NCBI RefSeq assembly: GCF_002934665.1
Contig: NZ_NIRS01000001.1
Span: forward strand, 806,001-870,000
From: Pseudomonas laurylsulfatiphila
Lineage (GTDB): Bacteria; Pseudomonadota; Gammaproteobacteria; Pseudomonadales; Pseudomonadaceae
Reading direction: 5' to 3'
DNA length: 64,000 nt
The notes under the pieces are model-generated. The model was not told where the DNA came from, did no database searches, and was given only the letters and a program-made list of their open reading frames with translations. Every line of letters starts with the position of its first letter. Position 1 is the stretch's first letter. The position numbers and the translations under genes were made by a program. Positions 34,500 to 43,502 of this stretch are shown piece after piece.

Positions 34500-36239
34500 T
34501 CAGGACGCGGGGGCGTAGACCTGCTTGCCGGCGAAGAAGGTGTTCAGGACTTTGGTTTCGAACAGGTCGTCGTCGCTGACCTTGAACACGTCGCGGTCGA
34601 GGATGATCAGGTCAGCCTGCTTGCCCGGAGCCAGCGAACCGATCTGCTTGTCCAGGCGCAGGGTTTTCGCCGCGTTGAGGGTGTAGGCATAGAACATGCT
34701 CTGGCGGTCGATGCTTTCCTTGGCATTGAGTACGCCCAACGGCCCCTTGCGCGTGCTGGCCTGGGCAATGGCGTTAAACGGATTGGCGCTCGACACCGGC
34801 CAGTCGCTGCCACCGGCAATCGTTGCACCGGCGTCATGCAGGGACCGCGCGGGATACTGGTAACCGTAGGCAAAGGCACTGATGTAGGGCTTGACCAGTT
34901 CGACGGTGTAGGACTCACCGGTGGCCCATAGCAGTTGCATCGAGGCGATCACGCCCAGTTGCTTGAAGCGTGGGAACTCCTTGGGATTGACCAGTTGCAG
35001 GTGCGCGATGCTGTGCGGCACCGGGGTCGGGCTGAGCTTGCGCGCATAGGCCACGCCATTGAGTGCTTCACGCACCGCGCGGTCGCCGACGGCGTGCATG
35101 TGCACGATCCAGCCGCGTTTTTCCGCCGCCACCACCAGTTCACCGAAGTGCGCCGGGTCGGTCAGCAGTTGTCCGTCCTTGTGGCTGTTCTTGTACGGCA
35201 CGATGACCGCAGCGGTTTGCCCCGGGAACTCGAGGATGCCGTCGACAAAGACCTTGATGCCGGGGAACGTCAGGTTGGGCACCCCCTCGAACTGCTTCAT
35301 CACCGTGGCGATCACTTCCAGGTCGGCCGGTTTGCTCTTCGGGTTGGTGACCATCAACGCGGCGACGTGGGCGCTGAGTTCGCCGTTCTGCGCCAGCGCT
35401 TTGTACAACGGCAGGACGCCGACGCTTTCGGCGGTGGCATGGAAATCGAACAGTGAGTCTTCACTGCCGCCGTTCGCCGCGGCGTCCATCCACGCAGTGA
35501 TGCCGAACTGGTTGTTGACCCGCACCGCCTCTTTCGCGGCCTTGAGCATGGTCGCCTGGCTGGGCGCGGGAATTGCGCTGCGCACCACGTCCCAGCGTGA
35601 TTCGGCAAAGTAGCCATTCGGCGTGAAGTCCGCTTCATGGCCGACGTAACCGCGCTCTTTCTCCGGCAGGCTCTTGACCAGTGCAGCGTCGATGTTCAGA
35701 CGCTTGAGCATCGCGTTGTTGGCCCAACCGGTGTGGCCGTCGATGCCGCTGAAAACGACAGGCTGATCAGCCCAGCGCCCCTGATTGAACACCTTGCCCA
35801 GTTCACGGCTTTTTTCCCAATAGGCCGAACTGACCCCGGCGACGCTGATCACATCGCCAGCCCGGGCACGCCCGGCCTTGTCCTCGTCAATCACCCACTG
35901 CTCAAGTTCGGGCAGCGGTTTGACTTCGTCCAACAGGTTGGCCTTCATGCTGTCGAACGCCCCCACCACCGGGTGGCTGTGGGTGTCGATCATGCCTGGC
36001 ATCATTACCTTGCCCGCCAGGTCGATGCGCTGGGTCCCGGCATCGGCCAGGGCATTGATTTCGGCATCGCTGCCGACTTTCAGAATCTTGCCGTCTTGCA
36101 CCGCAACAGCCTGCACCAGCGCCTGGCCGGGTTCGGCGGTAAAGACCTTGCCGTTGAACAGCACCAGGTCAGCGGCGGCCATCGCCTGCACCGACGACAA
36201 GGCCAGCGCGGCGGCCAACAGGTTTGGAATCAATCGCAT
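34500..36239 (-). CDS. YtcJ-type amidohydrolase, exported (1)
   Basis: 579 residues of the amidohydrolase-3 family with a Sec signal peptide ending AMAAA near 23. Metal motif DTHSHP (the H-x-H pair), later HMHAVGDRAVR and DWPVSS with the Asp ligand, so the hydrolase is probably active. It follows a second exported paralogue by 18 nt, which means one operon. Being periplasmic is unusual for this mostly cytoplasmic superfamily. The substrate is probably an amide or N-acyl compound; nothing in the sequence defines it. Confidence 0.88.
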   Translation of the reverse strand: MRLIPNLLAAALALSSVQAMAAADLVLFNGKVFTAEPGQALVQAVAVQDGKILKVGSDAEINALADAGTQRIDLAGKVMMPGMIDTHSHPVVGAFDSMKANLLDEVKPLPELEQWVIDEDKAGRARAGDVISVAGVSSAYWEKSRELGKVFNQGRWADQPVVFSGIDGHTGWANNAMLKRLNIDAALVKSLPEKERGYVGHEADFTPNGYFAESRWDVVRSAIPAPSQATMLKAAKEAVRVNNQFGITAWMDAAANGGSEDSLFDFHATAESVGVLPLYKALAQNGELSAHVAALMVTNPKSKPADLEVIATVMKQFEGVPNLTFPGIKVFVDGILEFPGQTAAVIVPYKNSHKDGQLLTDPAHFGELVVAAEKRGWIVHMHAVGDRAVREALNGVAYARKLSPTPVPHSIAHLQLVNPKEFPRFKQLGVIASMQLLWATGESYTVELVKPYISAFAYGYQYPARSLHDAGATIAGGSDWPVSSANPFNAIAQASTRKGPLGVLNAKESIDRQSMFYAYTLNAAKTLRLDKQIGSLAPGKQADLIILDRDVFKVSDDDLFETKVLNTFFAGKQVYAPAS

Positions 36240-36257
36240 CGGAACGCTCTCTAGTTT

Positions 36258-38117
36258 TTATTGGGCGGATCGGGAAGTAACAGCCTGGGAAACCACGTTC
36301 GGCGCAAGCCCCAGGAACGGCGCCTTGGCCCACACGACCTTGCCGCCGACCAGCGTCAGCAGCACGTCATTGCGGCCCAGCTCCTCCTCGGGCACCTGCA
36401 TGAAGTTTTTGTCGAGCACGATCAGGTCAGCGAACTTGCCGACTTCGACCGAACCCAGCACCGCCTCCAGCTTCAGCTGTTGCGCGGCATTGAGGGTGAT
36501 GCTGCGCAGCACTTCGGCTCGCGACATGGCCGGATCGCTGTTGAGTCGCCCGGCATATTTGGGTCCATAGCTGTGCGGGTTGGTGGGGTCGCCGGAGCGG
36601 GTGACACCGACTTTCAGCGCCAGGAACTCATCGAGGGGATCGACCGGCCAGTCGCTGCCAAACGCCACACGGCCGCCGGCATGGGCGATGCTGCCCGAGG
36701 GCTCCATGCGCTCGAAACGCTCGGCGCCGAGGTGATCGCTGGTGCCGTCGACCGTGGACGGTGCCTGCTGCGCCCACTGGAACGACATGGTCGCGGTGAC
36801 ATCCAGCGCCTTGAAGCGTGAATAGTCGGCAGGGTCGACCGACTCGGCGTGCGCGATGGCCGGACGGAAATCCGCACCGGGCAGTTCCTTGCGCACATAG
36901 GCGACGCTGTCCAGTGCATCCCGCACCGCGCGCTCGCCGGTGGCGTGCAGGTGCGGATCGAGACCGGCCTTGACCGCTTGCAGCACCAGCGGATTGAGCA
37001 CTTGCGGCGGGAAGTACAGCTCGCCCAGGTTCTTGCCCGGCGTCCACTTCGGCGCCTTGTCGGTGCCGCTGTTGTGCAGGTACGGGGTCAACATGGCGCC
37101 GGTGTCCGCTGGGGCATTGATGATGCCGTCCATGAACAGTTTGACGTGGCGCATGCTCACGCCCGGCGCGACATGCACCTCGCCCTGGTCGTAGGTGCTG
37201 GCCAGGGCCTTGGCCTCGGCGATGGTTTTCACCGGGTCGGCGGCCGCGGCGGCCGGGTCCAGCTTGATCGCCAGCAGGGCCCGGGCGGTCAGTTCGCCGG
37301 ACTTTTGCAGAGTGGTGAAGGCCTTGCCGCTTTCCGGGCCCGACAGGGCATCGAAGAAGCTGGTGATGCCCTGTTGGCGCATGGCGTCGAGGGCCGCTCG
37401 CATCTGGTTGAGTTTTTCTGCGTCGGTCGCCGGCGGCACCACGGCGGCCAACGACTCGGCGGCGCCGTCCTCGCAGATGCCGTTCGGGTTGCCGGCGCTG
37501 TCACGTCGGTACTTGCCGTCTTCGGGGTCGGCGGTGTTCTTGTTGATCCCGGCCAGTTCCAGGCCGCGAGAGTTGGTCAACACGGTGTGAAAATCGGTGG
37601 AGCGCACCTGGATCGGACGCTTGGTCTTCAGCGCGTCCAGGGTCGACTTGTCGGCGTCGCCGTCAAGCCCGGTCATGCCCATGCGGTCCCAGCTGCCGAC
37701 TTCCAGCCAGACATCCGGGCCCTTGTCCTTCTCGGCATCGAGGCAGGCCTGGATGCTCGCCTGAAACTGCGCGCGGGTCATGGTCTGGTATTTCAGGTCG
37801 CACAAGGTCATGGCGCGACCGCCATCCCCCGGGTGCATGTGCGCGTCGACGAAGCCCGGCATCAGCATGCGCCCGGCCAGGTCGATCAGTTGTGTCTGCT
37901 TGCCGATATAGCCGTCGACCCCGGCATCGCTGCCGACGTAGACGATCTTGCCGCCCGAAATGGCGATGGCCTGCTGCACGGAACTCTGGCCATCGACCGT
38001 GTAAACGTAGCCATTGCGCATGACCGTGTCGGCGGGTGTCGCCGCCAACGCCATGCCGGAAAATGTCGTGGTCGCCGCAATGGCGACAAAAAGCCTGGAA
38101 AGTCTCAAATGCCTCAC
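36258..38117 (-). CDS. YtcJ-type amidohydrolase, exported (2)
   Basis: About 620 residues with a signal peptide (RLSRLFVAIAATTTFSGMALAA) and the motifs DAHMHPG, HLHATGERAVRDAL and DWPVDP of the family. Its start is uncertain: the GTG at 38117 and the TTG at 38108 are both in frame, and AGGGG is better spaced for the TTG; there is no ATG close by. Only moderately similar to its neighbour at 34500, so a divergence of function is possible. The 138-bp gap upstream separates it from the LuxR gene on the same strand. Confidence 0.85.
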   Translation of the reverse strand: MRHLRLSRLFVAIAATTTFSGMALAATPADTVMRNGYVYTVDGQSSVQQAIAISGGKIVYVGSDAGVDGYIGKQTQLIDLAGRMLMPGFVDAHMHPGDGGRAMTLCDLKYQTMTRAQFQASIQACLDAEKDKGPDVWLEVGSWDRMGMTGLDGDADKSTLDALKTKRPIQVRSTDFHTVLTNSRGLELAGINKNTADPEDGKYRRDSAGNPNGICEDGAAESLAAVVPPATDAEKLNQMRAALDAMRQQGITSFFDALSGPESGKAFTTLQKSGELTARALLAIKLDPAAAAADPVKTIAEAKALASTYDQGEVHVAPGVSMRHVKLFMDGIINAPADTGAMLTPYLHNSGTDKAPKWTPGKNLGELYFPPQVLNPLVLQAVKAGLDPHLHATGERAVRDALDSVAYVRKELPGADFRPAIAHAESVDPADYSRFKALDVTATMSFQWAQQAPSTVDGTSDHLGAERFERMEPSGSIAHAGGRVAFGSDWPVDPLDEFLALKVGVTRSGDPTNPHSYGPKYAGRLNSDPAMSRAEVLRSITLNAAQQLKLEAVLGSVEVGKFADLIVLDKNFMQVPEEELGRNDVLLTLVGGKVVWAKAPFLGLAPNVVSQAVTSRSAQ

Positions 38118-38255
38118 CCCTGTTCTTATTGTTTTGAAGCGGCCCGAACGGCTGCACAAGCCCTTGCATAGACAGGGCCTACCCTATAGGGCGCAGCGTT
38201 CGAATGGACCTCTGCAAATGAGGAGGGGTCAGGCAAATAATTGAAACGGCAGGGA

Positions 38256-39281
38256 TTAATCCCGGCGCACGGACTCCGTCAGCGCACCCGGCGAACGCAG
38301 GACAGAGCCCAGCTCCACCTTGCTTTTCACACCGAGCTGCAAGTAGCAATTGCGCAGGTAGGTCCGCACGGTAGACGGGCTCAAGGCGAGCATTCTGGCG
38401 ATTTCCTTGTAGGAGTGGCCAGCGGCGAACAGCATCGCCGCCGTGCGCTCCCGAGGTGCCAGGCCGTCCCCGCCCGAGGGGGCTTCGAGGGACAGGATGA
38501 CGTGTTCGGCGTTGGGGCTCAGGGTCAGGGTGCAGCGGCCCAGGCGGATCACGCAGGGGGCCTTGGACAATTGCGCGATCACCTCAGGTGGCAGCGTGGA
38601 ACCGCTCCAGCCAGGCAGTTCGCGCTGGATGGCAACACACAACCTGGCCCCCACATAGAGCAGACTGCCGTCCATACGCGCGACGCCAAAATCACTCGCG
38701 CCGTTTTCACTGTCGAAGCGAATCATGTCCTGCACCTGAAACCGCCACAGCTGGAACAGGTGATCGCAGAACGCCAAAAACAGCTCGGCTTCGTTCTCCT
38801 CGAACGCCTGTTCATCCTCACCCCGGTAGAGGCAGACGAAAAACATCAGGCCGCTTTCGGGCAATTCGTAGGTGATGCTCATCAAGTGATAGAGATCGAA
38901 GCGCCGGGCGAAATCATTGACTGCCTCGCAAGGGTCGGTGAAACCCTTGTCGCACACCACCTCACCGGGACGATTGAGCGTGGCGTAGGAGAACTGATCG
39001 TTGGCCGCCACCGGATGCCATTCGGCGGCAAAGGATTCAGGAAGATTGATGCTGCCATGCATCCAGCTTTGCATGGGCACCTCAGGACCTGGCGCAGACA
39101 TTTCGCCCCACCAGGCAGAGGCGAAGGGCACCAGTTGACCGAATGCCTGCAGGCCATCGGCGATGAATCGCGACGCCCCGCTCTCCCGCGCCAGCCGGCC
39201 AAGGTGCAGTACGCAATGATTGAACGCCTTGAGCGTGACCATCGTTGCGTCACCGTCGACTTTATTTCCCGCCCCCATCAT
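38256..39281 (-). CDS. LuxR-family (LuxR-type HTH) regulator
   Basis: 341 residues. The C-terminal HTH is LAPRERTAAMLFAAGHSYKEIARMLALSPSTVRTYL with the Glu of the family; the N-terminal 250 residues do not show the TraR-type acyl-homoserine-lactone pocket (no tryptophan-rich W-x-x-Y pattern seen), so it is a different sensory class. Starts at 39281 or 39278 (tandem ATG) are supported by GGGA upstream. No luxI gene is near. It is in line with the nitrilase upstream and the amidohydrolases downstream, and is likely their activator. Confidence 0.85.
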   Translation of the reverse strand: MMGAGNKVDGDATMVTLKAFNHCVLHLGRLARESGASRFIADGLQAFGQLVPFASAWWGEMSAPGPEVPMQSWMHGSINLPESFAAEWHPVAANDQFSYATLNRPGEVVCDKGFTDPCEAVNDFARRFDLYHLMSITYELPESGLMFFVCLYRGEDEQAFEENEAELFLAFCDHLFQLWRFQVQDMIRFDSENGASDFGVARMDGSLLYVGARLCVAIQRELPGWSGSTLPPEVIAQLSKAPCVIRLGRCTLTLSPNAEHVILSLEAPSGGDGLAPRERTAAMLFAAGHSYKEIARMLALSPSTVRTYLRNCYLQLGVKSKVELGSVLRSPGALTESVRRD

Positions 39282-39365
39282 TGCGATCCCGTTCACTGCA
39301 TGGCCTTTCGTTTCGACGATGCCATAGGCCCCTGACGGGCGTCCAGCACGCAATGACATCATCGG

Positions 39366-40208
39366 TTACAAAGTGCTGTGCAACCCGTACAGCTGTGGCC
39401 GGCGGTCCTGATGCAGGTCGTTGCGGGCACTGATGCGCTTGTTGCGCGCTTCGGCGAGGTTCAGCGTCGCCAGCAGGATCTGCTCGCCGCCCTGCTCCGC
39501 CGGACCGGCCAAGGGGTAACCGTCGGCATCGACGATGACTGACCCTTGCACCCAGCCGACCCCGCGCTCATGGCCATAGCGATCGCACGCGGCAATGAAC
39601 AGGCGGTTCACCGAGGCATTGGCCTGCACCCGCAAGACTTCCGCCGGGCGCTCGGTTTGCGGCCGCGGACCGTCGGGCCAGTTGACCGGCGCGCACAACA
39701 GATCGGCGCCGGCCAGCGCCGGCAGGCGCACCCACTCGGGAAACTCCAGGTCGTAGCAGATCAGCATGCCGAGCCGTCCATGTTCCGTTTCGACCACCGG
39801 CGGCGGCGCATCGCCAGCGGTGAAGATGTCCTTTTCGGCATCCCACAGATGCGCCTTGCGGTACACCGCGCGCAGGCCATTGGCGTCGATCATCGCCGCG
39901 CTGTTGGCCAGCTCATCGCCGGGCAGGCGTTCGCAGAAGCCGCCGACGATCACCAGGTTCAGCTCACGGGCCAGTGCCTGCCACAACTGCAAGGTCGGAC
40001 CGTCAACGGTTTCCGCCAGGCTGAGCGCTTCGTCGCGGTCGGCAAACACATAGCCGCTCTGCACCAGTTCGGGCAACACCACGACTTGCGCGCCCTGGTG
40101 CGCCGCCTGGCGAATCGCGCGCTCGGTGAGCGTGCGGTTGTAGCCCAGGTCACCTATTTTCGGTGCCAGTTGGCAGCAGGCGACCACGGTATTTTTTGCG
40201 TTGTTCAA
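39366..40208 (-). CDS. Nitrilase-superfamily amidohydrolase (module B)
   Basis: 280 residues with the Glu-Lys-Cys triad in LPELVQSGYVF, YRKAHLWDAE and MLICYDLEFPEW. Among the branches, the FPEWVRLPALAGADLL context is typical of aliphatic amidases or omega-amidase-like enzymes. The start is TTG (no ATG/GTG suitable upstream), overlapping the stop of the NCS1 permease gene (TTGA), so the two are translationally coupled. It probably hydrolyses an amide or carbamoyl compound that the permease brings in. Confidence 0.9.
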   Translation of the reverse strand: MNNAKNTVVACCQLAPKIGDLGYNRTLTERAIRQAAHQGAQVVVLPELVQSGYVFADRDEALSLAETVDGPTLQLWQALARELNLVIVGGFCERLPGDELANSAAMIDANGLRAVYRKAHLWDAEKDIFTAGDAPPPVVETEHGRLGMLICYDLEFPEWVRLPALAGADLLCAPVNWPDGPRPQTERPAEVLRVQANASVNRLFIAACDRYGHERGVGWVQGSVIVDADGYPLAGPAEQGGEQILLATLNLAEARNKRISARNDLHQDRRPQLYGLHSTL

Positions 40209-41704
40209 CGCCCTGCCTCCGCAGATGAATGGGTCATGGCGACGATGTCGCTCTCGCTCAGTGCATCGATCACCCGGCGTTCGGCGGCCAGGTCAATCGA
40301 ACGGCTGAGCAGGAAATAGGTCAGCCCCGAGACCACAAGGCCCACCAGCCAGGCGATGTCCACGCCTTCCAGCACCCGAGCCAGCGGGCCGACAAAAACC
40401 TCTTTGCCGGCGGCGGCATCGAAGATGTAGAAGAACGGCACCATCGCGGCGAAGCCGATCAGGTACGAAACGATCCCGCGAAATTGCCAGGCGCCGTAGA
40501 TGCCCTTCGGTGTGAAGAAATGCGGGATCGCATAGCGGCCCTTGCGCACGAAGAAGTAGTCCACCAGGTTGACGGCGGTCCACGGCACGAGGAAATACAG
40601 CAACAGCACCAGGAAGGTGTTCAACAGCGCGATGCCGTCCCCTTTGATCGACAGCACGCAGGTCAACAGAATCACGCTGATCACACTGATCGACAGCACG
40701 CGGGCGCGGGGTGTCGGGGTGATTTTCCTGATCGAGTCGACACCGGTCAGCAGCGTCAGCATGGCGCTGTAGGTGTTGAGTGCAATGATCGGCAGAAAAC
40801 CCGCCACCGAGACGATCACCAGCAGATTGCCCAACCCCGGCACCATGGAAGAACCGACCTGATTCAACGCCACCAGTGCATCCGCTGCTTTCAACTGCTG
40901 CGCCAGCCAGGCGCCGAGGCCGATCATCCAGCTGCCGGACAACGAGGCACCGATGAACACCGCCGCGATCAATTTCACCCGGCTGGTGTTTTTCGGCAGG
41001 TAACGGGAATAGTCGGACACGTAGGGCGCATAGGAAATGTTGTAGCTGGCACCGATGGCGAACAGCGTGGCGAAGGCCACCCAGTTGAAGCCCAGATCGG
41101 TCGCCGGCGTGACGCCTTCCTGACCCGCACCGAACATCAGGGCGATGGTCACCAGGGCGTACAGCGGCAAGGTCGCCAGCAAGGCCCACTTGAACGCCTT
41201 GTGCATCAGGTCGTGGCCGTAGATCGACAACAGCGCACCGATCAGCACCACGGTGACGGCGACGATGGTCGGGTCGATGCCGAACACATGTTCCAGGCCG
41301 TTCATGATCAGCGAGATGTTCACCACGTTGAATCCGACGAACACGAACATCGTCGCCATCAACGCCAGGATCACCCCGCGATAGCCGAACTGGGCGCGGG
41401 ACTGGATCATTTGCGGCAGGCCCATTTCCGGGCCCTGGGAGCCGTGGAACGCCATGAAAATGGTGCCGAACATGATGCCCAGGGCACCGGCGAGCATGGT
41501 CCACAGTGCGGACAAGCCTAGGCTCGGGCCTACAAAGCCGATGGAGATGGTGAAGAAGTGGAAGTTGCCCAGGAACCAGAACGGTCCCTGGCTGCTGAGT
41601 TTGGCGTGACGTTCGTTTTCCGGAATGTAATCGATGGAGTGGCCTTCGATGGCCAATCCGCCACTCGCCTCGGCGGCGCGCGCAGACACTGGGGAACCTG
41701 ACAT
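40205..41704 (-). CDS. NCS1-family permease (module B)
   Basis: 499 residues, paralogous to the module A permease at 20407: [44 protein letters not shown] and [13 protein letters not shown] are all shared. The ATG at 41704 starts MSGSPVSA; an upstream open frame is non-coding-like. It lies divergent from a LysR gene of the same subfamily as module A and is coupled to the nitrilase. The probable substrate class is a small nitrogenous compound related to that of module A. Confidence 0.9.
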   Translation of the reverse strand: MSGSPVSARAAEASGGLAIEGHSIDYIPENERHAKLSSQGPFWFLGNFHFFTISIGFVGPSLGLSALWTMLAGALGIMFGTIFMAFHGSQGPEMGLPQMIQSRAQFGYRGVILALMATMFVFVGFNVVNISLIMNGLEHVFGIDPTIVAVTVVLIGALLSIYGHDLMHKAFKWALLATLPLYALVTIALMFGAGQEGVTPATDLGFNWVAFATLFAIGASYNISYAPYVSDYSRYLPKNTSRVKLIAAVFIGASLSGSWMIGLGAWLAQQLKAADALVALNQVGSSMVPGLGNLLVIVSVAGFLPIIALNTYSAMLTLLTGVDSIRKITPTPRARVLSISVISVILLTCVLSIKGDGIALLNTFLVLLLYFLVPWTAVNLVDYFFVRKGRYAIPHFFTPKGIYGAWQFRGIVSYLIGFAAMVPFFYIFDAAAGKEVFVGPLARVLEGVDIAWLVGLVVSGLTYFLLSRSIDLAAERRVIDALSESDIVAMTHSSAEAGR

Positions 41705-41862
41705 ACGATTGTTCCTATGCTGGTGTTTGTTGTTTTTGTGGTTACAGCGCTCGCTACGACGTCCAGATCGGGTGAAACTCCAGAAAAAGCTGACGATGAC
41801 GCTGGTTTCACGGCAATGTAGGGTGTGAGTCCGGGCAATAAAATATCGCAGGCACACTGTTC

Positions 41863-41882
41863 ACATAGATCAGCGCCTATGT
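41863..41882. promoter_or_regulatory. Candidate LysR operator, module B
   Basis: ACATAG-N8-CTATGT, a perfect 6-bp-arm dyad centred about 30 bp before the LysR ATG and in the gap to the divergent NCS1 gene. Likely site for LysR autoregulation. Confidence 0.5.
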
Positions 41883-41902
41883 AATCGAGAATCGGGAGCC
41901 CC

Positions 41903-42805
41903 ATGCTGGGAACTGTTACGGAGCTGGATCTGCGTCTGATCCGGGTATTTCTGACCGTCGTCGAGGCGGGCGGCATCTCGGCGGCGCAAACCGCCCTCAA
42001 CGCCACACAACCGACGATCAGCGCGCAATTGGCGACGCTGGAAGCGCGGGTCGGTTTTCGTCTGTGCGAACGCGGGCGTGGCGGGTTTTCCGTCACGCCC
42101 AAAGGCACGCAGTTCATCGAGGCGGCCCGACGCTTGCTGGCGGCGGCCGAAGGATTCCGGGTCGAGGTGCAGCACATCAACCGCAAAGTCTCGGGCAGCA
42201 TCAACATCGGCCTGCTGGGGCAAATCGATCCGGTGGCGAACAAGAAAATCGGCCTGGCCATTGCCCGTTTGCGGGCTCGGCACGAGGGGCTGTACTTCCA
42301 TTTCACCGAGCTGTCGTCGTCCCTGCTGGAAGAGAAAATCATCAACGGCCATATCGACCTGGCCATTGGTTACTTCTGGCACCGCTTGCCCAGCATCGAT
42401 TATTTCCCGCTGTTCCCGGAAACCCAGATTGCCTACTGCGCGCCTTCGCATCCGTTGTTCGACCAGGTCGGTGCACTGACCCGCGAAGATGTCAGCGGTT
42501 TTGACTGGGTCTGGCCGAGCCATCCGCTGCCGGAGATGCCGGCCCCCACCTCCATCGAACGCCTGACCGTGCTCACCGACAGCATGGACGGCGCGGCCCT
42601 GCTGATCCTGTCCGGCCAGCACCTGGGGTTTCTGCCGCAGCACTACGCGACCCGGCATGAACAGCTGGGGCAATTGCACCCGCTGAACCCGGAGCTGCTG
42701 CGCTATGAGGTGAGCTTTCATGCGGCGGTGCGGCATTCGTCTCGTCAAAAGGATCTGGTGAGTGCGTTCCTCAACGAGCTGATCGAGATTTTTGGAGCGG
42801 TGTAG
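41903..42805 (+). CDS. LysR-family regulator of module B
   Basis: 300 residues; HTH DLRLIRVFLTVVEAGGISAAQTALNATQPTISAQL closely resembles the module A LysR protein at 24866. GGGAG before the ATG. The inducer domain is intact (RLRARHEGLYFHFTE through YFPLFPETQIAYC). Divergent from NCS1-nitrilase; presumably its regulator. Together with the LuxR protein the module has two regulators of different classes. Confidence 0.9.
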   Translation: MLGTVTELDLRLIRVFLTVVEAGGISAAQTALNATQPTISAQLATLEARVGFRLCERGRGGFSVTPKGTQFIEAARRLLAAAEGFRVEVQHINRKVSGSINIGLLGQIDPVANKKIGLAIARLRARHEGLYFHFTELSSSLLEEKIINGHIDLAIGYFWHRLPSIDYFPLFPETQIAYCAPSHPLFDQVGALTREDVSGFDWVWPSHPLPEMPAPTSIERLTVLTDSMDGAALLILSGQHLGFLPQHYATRHEQLGQLHPLNPELLRYEVSFHAAVRHSSRQKDLVSAFLNELIEIFGAV

Positions 42806-42807
42806 GG

Positions 42808-42886
42808 CCCTGTGGGAGCTGTGGGTCAGCCAGCATCAATGTTGAATGTGCTGGCCTCATCGCGGGCAAGCCCGCTCCCACAGGGG
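42808..42886. repeat. REP-like palindrome, class A2, left arm truncated
   Basis: Right arm GCGGGCAAGCCCGCTCCCAC is intact, but the left arm has only CCTGTGGGAGCTGTGGG. The interior AGCATCAATGTTGAATGTGC shows a retained class A2 sequence. Appears to be a decayed copy. Confidence 0.8.
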
Positions 42887-42899
42887 AAATGTGGTGGTT

Positions 42900-43433
42900 T
42901 CAGAAATGGATGTCCTTGGCCAGGATCACATCGATCCGCGCCACGGAACCGGTCAGGCGCTTCAGGTCCTTGTTGTGTTCGGCGATGATGTCTTCGGCGG
43001 TCTGGTTGCCGTTGTCGACGGTGGAATGTGCGTCGCGCGCCAGCACCACGTCATAGCCCAGTTTCAGGGCCTGACGCACGGTGGCATTGATGCAGTAATC
43101 GGTTTGCAAGCCGCAGATGACCAGGCGCTCGAACTCCTGCTCCGGCAACAGTTTTTGCAGGTTGGTCTTGTAGAACGAATCCGGGGTGGTCTTGCGCACG
43201 CGATGATCTGTGGGCAAGGTTTGCAGCCCTTCGGCCAGTTGCCAACCGGCAGCCTTATGCGTCAGCGGGCTGCCCACTTCTTCGTGCTGGATCAGCACCA
43301 CGGTCACGCCGGCCTTGCGCGCCCGGGCAGACAGGTCATTGATGGTGTCGATGACCCGTCCAATCTCGAAGCACTCGTACTCACCGGAACACAAGGCCTG
43401 CTGGACGTCGATGATTAACAACGCAGTGGTCAT
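42900..43433 (-). CDS. Isochorismatase-family cysteine hydrolase
   Basis: 177 residues with the Asp-Lys-Cys triad D9 (LLIIDVQ), K81 (VRKTTPDSF) and C114 (TDYCINATVR). The family contains nicotinamidase, N-carbamoylsarcosine amidase and ureidoacrylate amidase; the short lid and GLQTDYCIN are more like the N-carbamoyl-amidase type than nicotinamidase. Stands alone between a REP and ggt. It could complete ureide breakdown in this C-N-hydrolase-rich region (inference). Confidence 0.9.
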   Translation of the reverse strand: MTTALLIIDVQQALCSGEYECFEIGRVIDTINDLSARARKAGVTVVLIQHEEVGSPLTHKAAGWQLAEGLQTLPTDHRVRKTTPDSFYKTNLQKLLPEQEFERLVICGLQTDYCINATVRQALKLGYDVVLARDAHSTVDNGNQTAEDIIAEHNKDLKRLTGSVARIDVILAKDIHF

Positions 43434-43502
43434 GATTTCCTTCCTTGAACGGTCGATGGTTCAGGGGACGAACATAAGCCCGTCCCCCTCCGGACACAAC
43501 CC

